64,000 nt of DNA, taken from positions 48,479,686 to 48,543,685 of the forward strand of contig NC_083604.1 of the NCBI RefSeq assembly GCF_029168945.1. The letters run 5' to 3'. The position numbers and the translations under genes are program-made. This DNA comes from Cannabis sativa (lineage: Eukaryota > Streptophyta > Magnoliopsida > Rosales > Cannabaceae). The notes below the pieces were generated by a model that had not been told where the DNA came from, made no database searches, and saw nothing but the letters and a program-made list of their open reading frames with translations. Every line of letters begins with the position of its first letter. The stretch's first letter is position 1. This document shows, in pieces, positions 10,904-20,900 of this stretch.

Positions 10904-12274
10904 AAAGAGAGGAATTTAACCTTAAAATAAATAACTGTTATTAATTGAATAGGCCCAATAACTAAATGGACCTAAATAAAATCTATCATGGTGTGACATT
11001 TTATTTAGCAACAACCTATATGCATCTATATTTAAATAAAATAAACATATAGGCTCACACAGGTACACACTTGGATGGATCCTATCATGTTGCTAGGTCA
11101 TACACAGATGAAAGAAGATTGTAAAATTTACCTGTTACAAATTATTAACTTGACGAAGGGAGCCATCAGATCATTAGATCTGGCAAAAAGTAACCATGGC
11201 TATTTGCAATCAAGTAATAATAGGTTTTGAAAAACTTACAAACAAGCTAAAACCATATACTCCTGTAACAAGGTTAGCTGGATAGTTGGAAGTAGGATTT
11301 ATTTAATTTTAAATAAATAAATTTCGAAATTAATAATTAAATAAAAAAAATTTAGTTTTCAAAAAAATAAAATAAATATTTATTTTCGAAATTAAAAAAA
11401 ATATTAATTTAAACCTACAATTTTGAAAAATTAGGTTTCAACCAACCTAAATATCATTTCAAAATTTGCTAACTACTTTTAAAATTTAAATGTTATTTTA
11501 TAAATAAAAATTAAATAAAAATTAGAAAAGATAAATGAAATATCTTTTTCAGATTTTAAATTTAATTTAAATAAATAAAATAACAAAATTTAAAAGTTAG
11601 CAAAATATCTTACATCTATTTAAAATTACATGATTATAATTATCTTATTTTAAATTTAAATAAGGTCAAAATATTTAAAAAAGATTTAATTTAAAAAAAT
11701 ATATATATATAAAATCTGACTTTAAATTTAAAAATAAGATAAGATATAATCAAATTTAAAAATAAGATAGATAATTAAGCAATAAGATAGATATTTACTA
11801 TTTTGAAATTCAAATTACACTAATATCTTGAATTAAATTTAAAAATTATTAAATTAATTCATAATGATAATTAGAATTGAAATAGGAATAGTAAATATAT
11901 AAATACAAAACTACACAAAAAGTTAATTCCATGAAAAAGCATGAAAAATCGAAGAAAAACGAAAAAATTGCGAGCTGTACGGACAGTTTTCGCTATCGCA
12001 GGAAAATTTCAGCACAACTCCGATTTTTCCGAATCTTCAAAAAATCATAACTAATTCAAATTCAATCAAAATTGAGTTCTGTAAAAAAGTAACTTGCTTA
12101 ATTTTTTCCATACTATCCAATAAAAATAATTCCAGAAACAGAATCGCAATTATTTTTCACCAAAATTCACAAACATCAATCAATAATCAAATAACACTCA
12201 ATACAACATGATACCATCCAAAAACAAACAAACAATCATTTTAAAGTCCAAATTTCTTGTAAGTAAATCAATTA

Positions 12275-12291
12275 CCATGGCTCTGATACCA
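12275..12291 (-). other. Primer binding site, initiator tRNA-Met type
   Basis: The minus strand reads TGGTATCAGAGCCATGG, complementary to the 3' end of initiator tRNA-Met. It lies 2 nt from the LTR end at 12294, the standard arrangement for copia elements. This fixes the element's orientation. Confidence 0.9.
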
Positions 12292-12293
12292 GT

Positions 12294-14191
12294 TGTTGGA
12301 TTATTATTTTACCAGGATCTTAGATCTACTCACAAGTATGTTGTTTAAACACCCTAAATATGAACTTTCTAAAACGATAAATTAAACACATATAAAATTA
12401 AGAAAACCTTACATTGATGCAGCGGAATTAATGTCTCCTTCCGCTCAGATCTCTAACCCTTGTATCCTTTCTGTAGCAGAGTATAATCAAGATCTGAGCC
12501 CGAATGTCCTTCTTCAAGTTTGATCCTTCACAGTTTTCCAATCTATGATTGAGTTACTGCTTGCTGTGTGTGGGCACTTACTCTTTCACTAGGGTCACGA
12601 AATTGATGAAAGGAAAAGAGAATAGGGATTTCGGCCAGGTATAGAAAGTGGGGAAGGCTCAGTTTTTCTGAAGAGAGAAATTTCTGTCAGAAAGCTTATG
12701 AAAGCATGTGTTGTGACTGAGCCATCACTTTCTATTTATAGGCAACTACTAGGTTTAGGTTAGGAATTATTTGGCATTAAAATAATGAAAATATTAATTT
12801 GAAAAACCTCATTAAGTGGCCGGCCATGGTGTTGTAGTGGGCCTCACTTGATTTTGCAGTTTTATCAAATTTTATCTCTATTTTCTCAAAAACGCCAATT
12901 TTCCAATTCTAACATTTTAAATGCCAAAACTAATTATTTAATAACTAAAATAGATTATTAAATAATATTGTCATTTAATTTAATTATTAATTAGACATAT
13001 AAGGTCCATTAATAAATAAATAAACCTAGAAACTCTTTTCTTTACAATTTCACCCCTGCCTAGTGAAAATTCATAAAATTAGACATAGTCTAACTTTAGA
13101 ATTATAATTGATCAATCACGAATCAATTAATGAGTCTTACAAGCAGAATATTCTCAACTAGAATGGGGACCATGGATCTATATGCTGAGCTTCCAATAAG
13201 TGAACCAAATTTACCAAGTAAATTCCTACTTATTAATTCTTCGTTGAATCCACTCTTAGAACTTAGAATTGCACTCTCAGACTTATATAGAGCATATTGT
13301 ATGTTCCACGATATCAATATGCTATCTCATTTAACCATTGTTATAATCTTATTGTGATTTAAAGATCCTCTATATAGATGATCTACATCGAGATGGGATT
13401 TCTTTACCGTTCTCACCCCTCAATGTATTTTGCCCCTTAAAACACTTAGCTACCTGTAAATGGTGTTTAGTGATCTAATAATTAGTCAGTTAAACAAGAG
13501 CTCATCCATTTACTTCTATTCGCTAAGCTTGAAGGGAATCATCACTTGACTTCTATACACCAGTAGAAGCTATAGATTCCATATTTATGTTCAGCACTTC
13601 CACTCAATCATACTATCATGTTCCCAAAATATACGTATCACCCTGACCCAAAAGTAGGCTTAACTAATAAATCTAAGAACATGAATAGCACTCCTGAGTT
13701 GAGCCTAAGCATATCAGGATTTAGATTCTTTTAATCTTAAGATCAACTACTGATATTGACTTGGAAAGATATGTATAACGGTAAGTTTGTAATATCTTAA
13801 CTTAGTTGCAATATCGGTCCAGTCTAATGTATACTCCATACATTCGAAACTAGTATACTCTACTAATGTCCTGAAAAGAACATAACACTTACTCCAAGTG
13901 TAAGTATACATCATCGCTGATTATCACATTAGTGTAAATCCAATAACACTGATGAAACAGGGACCAAATCTTTTGATACATATGATCACAATCACATTCC
14001 ACTGTGTTGACGATACTGTAATTGTGAATAAACATATGATCTGAATTTAACTGATTTTGTGTGTGTGAATGTAATAAACATATTAAAACCATTAGCATGT
14101 AGAATTCATGCAAACATCAATCACTTCAAATTTCTTATATTGATAACTAATCAGATTGTAAAGAGTTTTATTTAGGGCATAAAACCCAACA
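12294..14191 (-). repeat. 5' LTR of the gag-only copia element
   Basis: A 1,898-bp LTR with TGTTGGATTATT...AAAACCCAACA ends, followed by the target duplication AGAAC. It preserves the empty hAT insertion site. In the minus sense it starts TGTTGGGTTTTATGCCC. Short ORFs within it recur in the other LTR copies and look non-coding. Confidence 0.9.
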
Positions 14192-14419
14192 AGAACTCCA
14201 CAGTTAAACATGCTTGACCTGAGGTAATTTCAGGATAGGTGACCTCTTGGGATGTTTTCCCAGGAAACATGCGAGTGAGGACAGAGCACGCTAGAAATAC
14301 TCGTGTTAGTTTGTAGGGCCAGTCGTTAGTCTAGGAAGCAGCCAGAGTGGTTTACTTATGTATAAGACTCATTAGTTCGTGGGGGAACGCCAAATGGAGG
14401 CTTGAAGCGGGATGTTATA
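14192..14419 (+). mobile_element. Cassandra LTR, right part, after the copia insertion
   Basis: Resumes with AGAACTCCACAGTTAAACAT, which is close to plant 5S rRNA (AGAACTCCGAAGTTAAGCGT). The 5S-like C-box region AGGATAGGTGACCTCTTGGG follows. It ends near the expected GTTACA terminus, here mutated to GTTATA. Together with 2698-2850 it makes one complete LTR. Confidence 0.8.
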
Positions 14420-14422
14420 ATT

Positions 14423-14512
14423 TGTAACGCCCATGCTTAGCTATGTAGTCTTATACCTACACAGTCTTAGAATCATCACACTTAACCTTCCCAAATGATG
14501 TGGAATTGCATA
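14423..14512 (-). mobile_element. Shortened Cassandra LTR lacking the 5S segment (inverted)
   Basis: On the minus strand it starts like the LTR (TATGCAATTCCACATC against TGTGCAATCCCACATC) and ends GGGCGTTACA, but is only about 90 bp. The first ~80 bp of a normal LTR are joined directly to the terminal bases, so the 5S-like core has been deleted. Confidence 0.65.
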
Positions 14513-14614
14513 GCTTCTAGTATCTCCCCTTGCGGATCACAGAACTTTAATTGTCACAATCACCCTCCTTTCGGGATCTGACATCCTCATCAACCACAAG
14601 GCTCTGATACCATT
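14513..14614 (-). mobile_element. Cassandra internal region, inverted, with tRNA-Met primer site
   Basis: On the minus strand a perfect TGGTATCAGAGCC primer site (14600-14612) follows the LTR end at 14615, then a short non-coding stretch with the purine-rich AAGGGGAGATA before the shortened LTR. Confidence 0.8.
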
Positions 14615-14996
14615 TGTAATGTCCCCGCTTCAAGCCTCGATTGGGCTTTCTCCCACAAACTCATGGCTCTTATACATGGGTATGCCACTCTAGCTGCTTC
14701 ATGGACTAATGACCTAGCCTTACAAATCAACACGAGTGTTTCTAGCGTGCTTTGTCCTCATTTACACGCTTCTTGAGAAAACTTCCCAGGATGTAACCCA
14801 TCCTAAAATTACCCGAGTTCAAGTACGCTTAATTGTGGAGTTCTTTTGTGATAGGGTACCGGAAAACAAGATGTACCTTGTTGATATAGGTAGTACCAAT
14901 CAATCCATTTTAGTCCTCTTTAACTATGTTGTCCCATACTTACACTGTCTTAGAATCATCACACTTGACGTTCCTAAGGCAATGTGGGATTGCACA
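14615..14996 (-). mobile_element. Complete Cassandra LTR with 5S-like segment (inverted)
   Basis: 382 bp, the same length as the direct copy at 15171-15552. The minus strand starts TGTGCAATCCCACATTGCC and ends GGGGACATTACA. The 5S-like segment is at about 14777-14857, with GAACTCCACAATTAAGCGTA and AGGATGGGTTACATCCTGGG. Cassandra LTRs carry 5S RNA promoter motifs (A box, intermediate element, C box), read by RNA polymerase III in active elements. The C box here has point changes. Confidence 0.8.
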
Positions 14997-15170
14997 GCTT
15001 ACCTGGTATTTTCCCTTACAGATTATGGAACTACTGAATGTCACACAATAAAATGGTATCAGAGCCTTGACCTAGTTGGAAGTGTGGTCGATAAGTATGT
15101 CGAATCTCGTAAGGGGGGTGATTGTGACAGTCAATATTCTCGTATCTATAAGAGAAAATATTGGGTAAGT
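14997..15170. mobile_element. Head-to-head junction of two Cassandra internal regions
   Basis: 14997-15047 is the internal end of the inverted copy. From 15054 the plus strand has a perfect primer site TGGTATCAGAGCC (15054-15066) and a complete internal region running to the purine-rich AAGAGAAAATATTGGG just before the LTR at 15171. No LTR end precedes this primer site, so the two copies are joined through a rearrangement. Confidence 0.7.
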
Positions 15171-15552
15171 TGTGCAATCCCACATCGCCTAGAGAAGGTA
15201 AAGAGTGATGTTTCCGAGATTGTGTAGGTAAGGGACTACACAGTTGAAGAGTGTTTAAATGGATTGATTGGTACTACCTATACCAACAAGGTCATCTTAT
15301 TTTCTTGTAGCCCATCATGAAAGAACTCTACAATTTAGTGTGATTAACCTGGGGTAATTTCAGGATGGGTGACGTCATGGGAAGTTTTTCCAGGAAGCGT
15401 GCGAGTGAGGAAAAAGCACAATGGAAACACTCATATTGATTTGTAAGGTCAGTCATCATTCGAGGAAGTAGCCAGAGTGACGTACTCCTATATAAGATCA
15501 ATAATTTTGTGGGTGTAAGGGCCCAACGGAGGCTTGAAGCAGGGACGTTACA
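15171..15552 (+). mobile_element. Complete Cassandra LTR with 5S-like segment
   Basis: Starts TGTGCAATCCCACATCGCC and ends GGGACGTTACA, 382 bp. The 5S-rRNA-like segment lies at about 15311-15395 and includes the C-box region CAGGATGGGTGACGTCATGG. The A-box side is the more diverged (GAACTCTACAATTTAGTGTG). Confidence 0.85.
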
Positions 15553-15670
15553 AAATGGTATCAGAGCCTTGACTTTACCTACAAAGAAGTGCGGTCGATG
15601 AGAAAATTGATCCTTGTAAGGGGGCATGATTGTGACAGTCAGTAGTCCTATGATCTATAAGGGAAAATAC
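15553..15670 (+). mobile_element. Cassandra internal region following the LTR
   Basis: A perfect tRNA-Met primer site TGGTATCAGAGCC (15556-15568) lies 3 nt after the LTR end. The internal sequence runs to AAGGGAAAATAC, where the next LTR should start but unrelated sequence begins. LTR-internal-LTR-internal order shows a tandem array. Confidence 0.8.
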
Positions 15671-16378
15671 TATTAGGATATTTTAGCCTATTATTTATGT
15701 TATTTTAAGAGTTAATTTTCTTCTTCACTGTCACTTTTTGGAATAGAATTATGCTTGTTTTCTTTAATTTTAGGTTTTGACACTTAGAATGTATAAATTG
15801 GTCAAATCTCACAAAAACATGATTTATAAAATAGAGAAAATTGTGCACGAAAATAAAGTTGAAACTTCAAGCCTAAATTAGACTATGTTTTGACCGAATT
15901 TTGGAGAAAGTCAAAACATTAAAGTTCTAGATCTCTTTCTTTATCTTTCCAGAACATCTTGGATTGTCCAATTTTGAGCAATGTCGAGAGAGTTATGGCC
16001 AAAATACTATCAGTCAATGCAGCAAAAAACTCACTGCACAAATAAAAAGGGTTATGGCTAGGCATATAAATCCTATGCCTAGACCCATGTCTAGCAATCT
16101 ATGGAAGATGTGAAGATTTGGAAACATGGGTCGAGGCATAGGATTTCCATGCCAAGACCTGCCCCTTTAATTTTCAAAAAAATGATATTTTTTTTTTATC
16201 TTTTTTATCTTATACTGGCTATAAAAAGAGTGAGACTTTAATATTTTTCAGCAAGCAATCTAGGAGTACAAAAATTAGAGAGCAAAATCAATCGCAAAGG
16301 CTTTTTCAATGGGGTTTTCAACATTCTTTTCTTCTCTATTTTGAATTAATATGTGTGAATTTTCTACGATAAACATGA
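15671..16378 (+). mobile_element. Probable LTR fragment of another retrotransposon
   Basis: Starts TATTAGGATATTTTAGCC, close to a TGTTAGG LTR start, directly after Cassandra sequence. A TATA-like CTATAAAAAG occurs at about 16219-16228, followed by a UTR-like stretch. It is cut on the right by a copia LTR fragment. No ORF is present. Lineage is uncertain; the start resembles Athila-type LTRs. Confidence 0.35.
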
Positions 16379-16893
16379 CAATTTGAAGAACATAAACAAT
16401 ACAACTAAGTTGAACCTAACCATATCAGGATTAAGATCTATAGACCTAAGATCAACCATTGATATTGACTTAGAAAGATATAACAGTAAGTTTATGATAT
16501 CTTATCCAAGATCAATATTGATCCCTTCCAATTTATACTCCATATATCTGATACTGATAAACTTTGACAATGCCATGGAAAGGACATAACACTTATCCAA
16601 GGTGTAAGTATACCTTATCACCGATTATCATGTCAGTCTAAAGACAGTGAACTAACAAATCACGAGAATTAAACTTTTGAACATATAATCATGATTATAT
16701 TCCACTGTACTGACGACACTATAATCATCAATATGTATTTATATATATTCTGGACTTAATAGAATTTTTACATTAAGTATAATCATGAAATAAATCATGT
16801 GAACCATGCAACATAGAACGATTTTTGATATTTTATAAATTAGTAAATCTGATTATATTGAAATGGGTTTTATTTAGGGCACAAAACCCAATA
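16379..16893 (-). mobile_element. Truncated copia LTR
   Basis: Similar to the right third of the copia LTRs above (ATATCAGGATTAAGATC... to TTTAGGGCACAAAACCCAATA), with many substitutions. The other end is missing. It is older than the nearly intact copies and abuts LINE sequence at 16894. Confidence 0.7.
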
Positions 16894-17919
16894 ATAGCAT
16901 ACAACGAGAATACAATTAGGGGTTGATCCTCATGCAGTTATGGTTATTTACGATACAAAAAATCTTTTAAAGTTTTGTTTTAGATGTGGTATTATTGGTC
17001 ATGAGGTGAGTATGTGTAAGAAGCCTCCAGGGGCTTTCGTGGAGGGGCGTGAGAACCTACTGTATAAGAATTGGATGAAGGCTTTGGGTTCCATTAATTT
17101 GTTCAATAATAATCCCCGTGGGGTTGGTAAGTTCGACGGGGAGGTGCATGGTTTGTTTGGCTACGGTGGTCGTCTAGTTATAGAAGTCTGATCGGTTCAA
17201 ATTCTAGTGCTGGTCGGGGAGGGGATGTGAGAGTTAATGTGCCAGCTATTTTGCCAATGTCTAAGGAGGTTTTTTAGGTAAAGAAGTTCTTACGGGTAAC
17301 AAGATTGGTGGGATTTATGGTATTTTGGAATTTTTTTCCTATTAATTCAAAATTCAAAATTTCTTTTCCAAAAGGTAAGTCAATCTTTGATGAGGTGGAG
17401 TGTGATGTGGTGCGTGGGACTATTCACATGACTACTAATAAAGTAGTATGTAGAATAGGGAAGCACAAAAGTTTATAAATAAACGACATGAGGAGGTTTG
17501 TTTAGTGCACAGTACGTTATTTTTGGCCAAAACGACTTCTCCTTCAGTTGGCGTTACGTCCATGGGCGAACGATGACTCTATGGGGGTGGATGATGGTTT
17601 GGTAACAGGGAAGATGATAAAGGTTGACACATCGTATAACATAAGGATTTGAGGGTGATGGTGACTCCTGTAATGGGATGCTTGGACCGATCAAGGTGTT
17701 CTCTATTAGTTCTTCGAATGGCGATCTTGGCAAAGTTTGAAAATGGATGTCCCAAGCTCGTGACAAGAGCGATGTCTCAGTAGGGGAGTTTATTGGTGAT
17801 GATTCAAAATAGAGAGATGGCAAGCCAGTTGAGATGACAAAAGATTTGAAACTACGTAAAATTTTGGGTGATGATGAGTGCATGGTCCCATCGGCGAAGG
17901 TTGCAGAGCAACCTCGCTG
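16894..17919 (+). pseudogene. L1-type LINE ORF1 remnant with CCHC knuckle
   Basis: The frame at 16940-17191 contains NLLKFCFRCGIIGHEVSMC, a CX2CX4HX4C zinc knuckle in the form seen in plant L1 ORF1 proteins, which bind the element RNA. Downstream to about 17900 the sequence keeps coding-like composition but carries stops and shifts in every frame. ORF2 begins shortly after, the normal order for a LINE. The 5' end of ORF1 is missing at the junction with the copia LTR. Confidence 0.65.
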
Positions 17920-20900
17920 CTCCCCATAAAAGTCTTAGCTTGGAACACCTAGGGCTTGGGAAATCTTGGTGTGTTAAATAATTTATGGGGGCTCATTGCG
18001 AGCTCTCACCCCACTGTGGTGTTTTTAATGGAGACTCAAGTTTTTGGTACTTAGGCGACTTGTATTCGACATCGAGTGAGTTTTTCTAATGGGGTTCATG
18101 TGGATAGTTGTCGTCGTAGAGGTGGCCTAATGTTATGGTGGGACTGTTGGGATTTAATGCCCTAAATAAAACTCATTTCAATATAATCTAATTTGTTATC
18201 AACAAAATATTAGAAGTCATTTAAGTTAACATGATTATTTTCATAATTATGGTTTAATATACAATTTTTAATAAATTCGAAACATATAGTTATTCACAAT
18301 TACAGTTATATCATCACAGTGGAGGGTAATTGTGATTGTATGCTTTGAAGTTTAAGTCCCATGGTTCATCAGGGCATAGGATTTTTATTGACGTGATAAT
18401 AAGCGATAAAGTTTACTTACACCTTGGATAAGTATTATGTCCTTTCTAGGGCATAGGTAAAGTATACTAGTATCGGATGTATGAAGTATACATTGGATTG
18501 GACTGATATTGAAGTTGGATAAGATATTATAAACTTACTGTTGTATCTTTCTAACTCAATATCACTTTGTTGATCTTAGATCAAAAGATCTTAATCCTAA
18601 GATGGTTAGGTTCTAGCGTATGTGTGTTATTTGTGTTCTTTGAGTTGTTCGTTAAAGTTGACCAATTGGATCAGCCCAATACTTACATCTTGGAAACATG
18701 GTAGTACAATTGAGTGGGAGCACTAATCATAACTATGGAATCTATAGCTTCTATATAGACATAGAAGTAAAATGATGATTTTCTTTCAGCTTGACTTAAT
18801 AGAGATAAATGGAACAACTCTTATTTCAATAATTATATTAGTTTACTGAAATACTACTTATGGGAAGCTAAGTGTTTTAAGGATAAAACACATTGAGGGG
18901 TAGAATGGTAAATTTATCCCTACTTGATGTAAATCTCTATAGAGGATCTTTGATTAGTTGAATTATAACAATAGATAATTCATAGCGTATCTATATTTTG
19001 GAATATGTAGAACGTTCTATGTAATTAAGAGTGTAATTCTGAATCTATAGTGAAGTTAGAAGGAATTAATGAGTTAGAGAATTTATTCGGTAAATTCTAG
19101 AACTACTTATTGGAAACTTGATTATATAGGTCTATGGTCACCACACTAGCTGAGATAACACTAGCTTGTAGACTCAATTAATTGGTTTTAATTAACTAAT
19201 TAGAATTCTAAATTAGACTATGTCTTATTTATTAATTTTCACTAAGCAAGGGATTAATTTAGAAGAAAAGAGGTTTAAGGGTTTATTTGTTAATTAAGAG
19301 ACTTCGTAAGGTCTAACTAATAAATAAGTTAAATAGAAATTTTATTTAATAATTAATTATAATAATTAAATAAATAGATTTTACATTTAAAAGTATAAAA
19401 TTAAAATATGGCATTTGTGAAAGAAAAAGATAAATTATTAAATAGATAGCAAAATTAAAATTAGTGGGGTCCACTTCATGGTCGGCCACTTAAATAATTT
19501 TAAGCCATTTTTTTTATCTTTTTTAATTCCATATAAATAAAACCTAACCCTACATGAAATCCTATATAAGGAATAAGATGACTCTCATTCTCATAACCTA
19601 GTTTTTTAACTCTGTCAAACAACTGAAAATTGAGAGCCTCCTTCTATAGATTTTGAAATTCATCTCCCTCTTTCTCTTCATCAAATTCGAACCCTATAGT
19701 GATAGAGTACCTTGCCCACTCATATCAAGTCAGTTATAAATCATAGTATGGAAGGTGGTGAAGAATTCCAAAACCTAAAGGAGATCTAGGTTCAGATCTT
19801 GTTATTACCCTACGATAGAAAGGAACAAGGATTAGAAATCTGAATGGAAGGAGCCATAATATTTTGCTGTAACCAATGTAAGGTTTTCTAAAACTTTATA
19901 TGTGTTTAATTCATTATTTTAGGAAATTCATGTTTAGGATGTTGGATTATAGAATATAATAAACATACATGTTAGTAAATCTAGATTCTGGTAAAATAAC
20001 TTCCAACAAGGACTCTGACTCTGACGTTCAGATTTTGAATCTCTCATTGAGTCATATTTCGTGCCTTGTCTTGCTCAATAATGGCAAGGATTGGAGGTTT
20101 ACGGAACCCAATTTCTTGCAAAAGGAAGGATACTTGAGAACTTCTTGGTTGTTTGAAGAGAAAGTCTCCACTTCTATGGTTTCTCATGGGGGATTTTAAT
20201 GCAATCCTTTATGGGAATAAAAAAAGGGTGGGCCACTGAAATTGTCTAGTTCGATCCGTAAATTTTAGGAGGTTCTTAAGTCATGTGACCTTCAGGACAT
20301 GGGATTCTCAAGGGAAAAGTTTACTTGGTCAAACAGTCGAGGCAGTTTTGCAAATGTACGTGAGAGGCTGGATAGGAGATTGGTGTGTTCAGGTTGGTGT
20401 GATTCTTTCCAAGATTATCGACTTTCTCATCTCGAGATTCGGGATTCAGACCACAGGGATCTTTTGCTAGATTTGTTTGAAAGAAGAGTGGGGTTGAGTC
20501 TGGTGCCGTGTGGTTGTGACTTTTGTTTTGAACCAAGTTAGTTTAAGTAAAGTGATTGTTTTAAGGTGGTTAATAGTTTTTGGAAAAATTATGGGTTTAC
20601 TGGTGGTGTGAATGATTTTTTGAAGGGTCTTGATGAATGTGGCAAGGTCCTGGTAAATTGGAAGACAATGAAATTTGACAATATTCCTAGGAAAATTGCT
20701 CAGCTGAGGAATGAAATTGATGCTCTTCACTTGGGTATTCAATTGGTTGCAACAGTTGAGAGAATTCGTATGCTTAATCTTAAGGTTAGAAAGTATCAAG
20801 TTGTGGATGAAGATTACGAGAAGTAGCTGTCTAGAGTAGATTGGTTGGCCTACATTGATCGCAATTTGATGTTTTTTCATCAAAAAGCGAGCTCTAAAAA

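Larger units (their letters stand above)
8721..12274 (-). other. Long AT-rich non-coding leader of the copia element
   Basis: About 3.5 kb between primer site and gag with no ORF of note. Despite this, large parts are conserved in the related element at 54541-58310, including a foldable GC-richer block at 10810-10903 and repeated GTCCCGTTTAGGCGAGAGTC motifs at 8899 and 9012. The remainder is AT-rich and shows nothing further that I can recognise. Confidence 0.7.
2851..14191 (-). mobile_element. Copia-type LTR retrotransposon, gag only, 11.3 kb, non-autonomous
   Basis: A complete element on the minus strand, flanked by the 5-bp target duplication AGAAC (2846-2850 and 14192-14196). The LTRs start TGTTGG and end CCAACA. 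Order in the sense direction: 5' LTR 14191-12294, tRNA-Met primer site 12291-12275, a 3.5-kb AT-rich leader, gag 8720-7854, a non-coding stretch, then the 3' LTR 6040-2851. No protease, integrase or reverse transcriptase is detectable. The 3' LTR is longer only because it contains a hAT-like insertion at 3791-5070. The element must have depended on enzymes supplied by another element. Confidence 0.85.

Noticed and set aside
15311..15395. A functional 5S rRNA gene
   Set aside because: Only 5S-like, with changes in the A-box side and in the C box, and embedded in a Cassandra LTR with a primer site following it.
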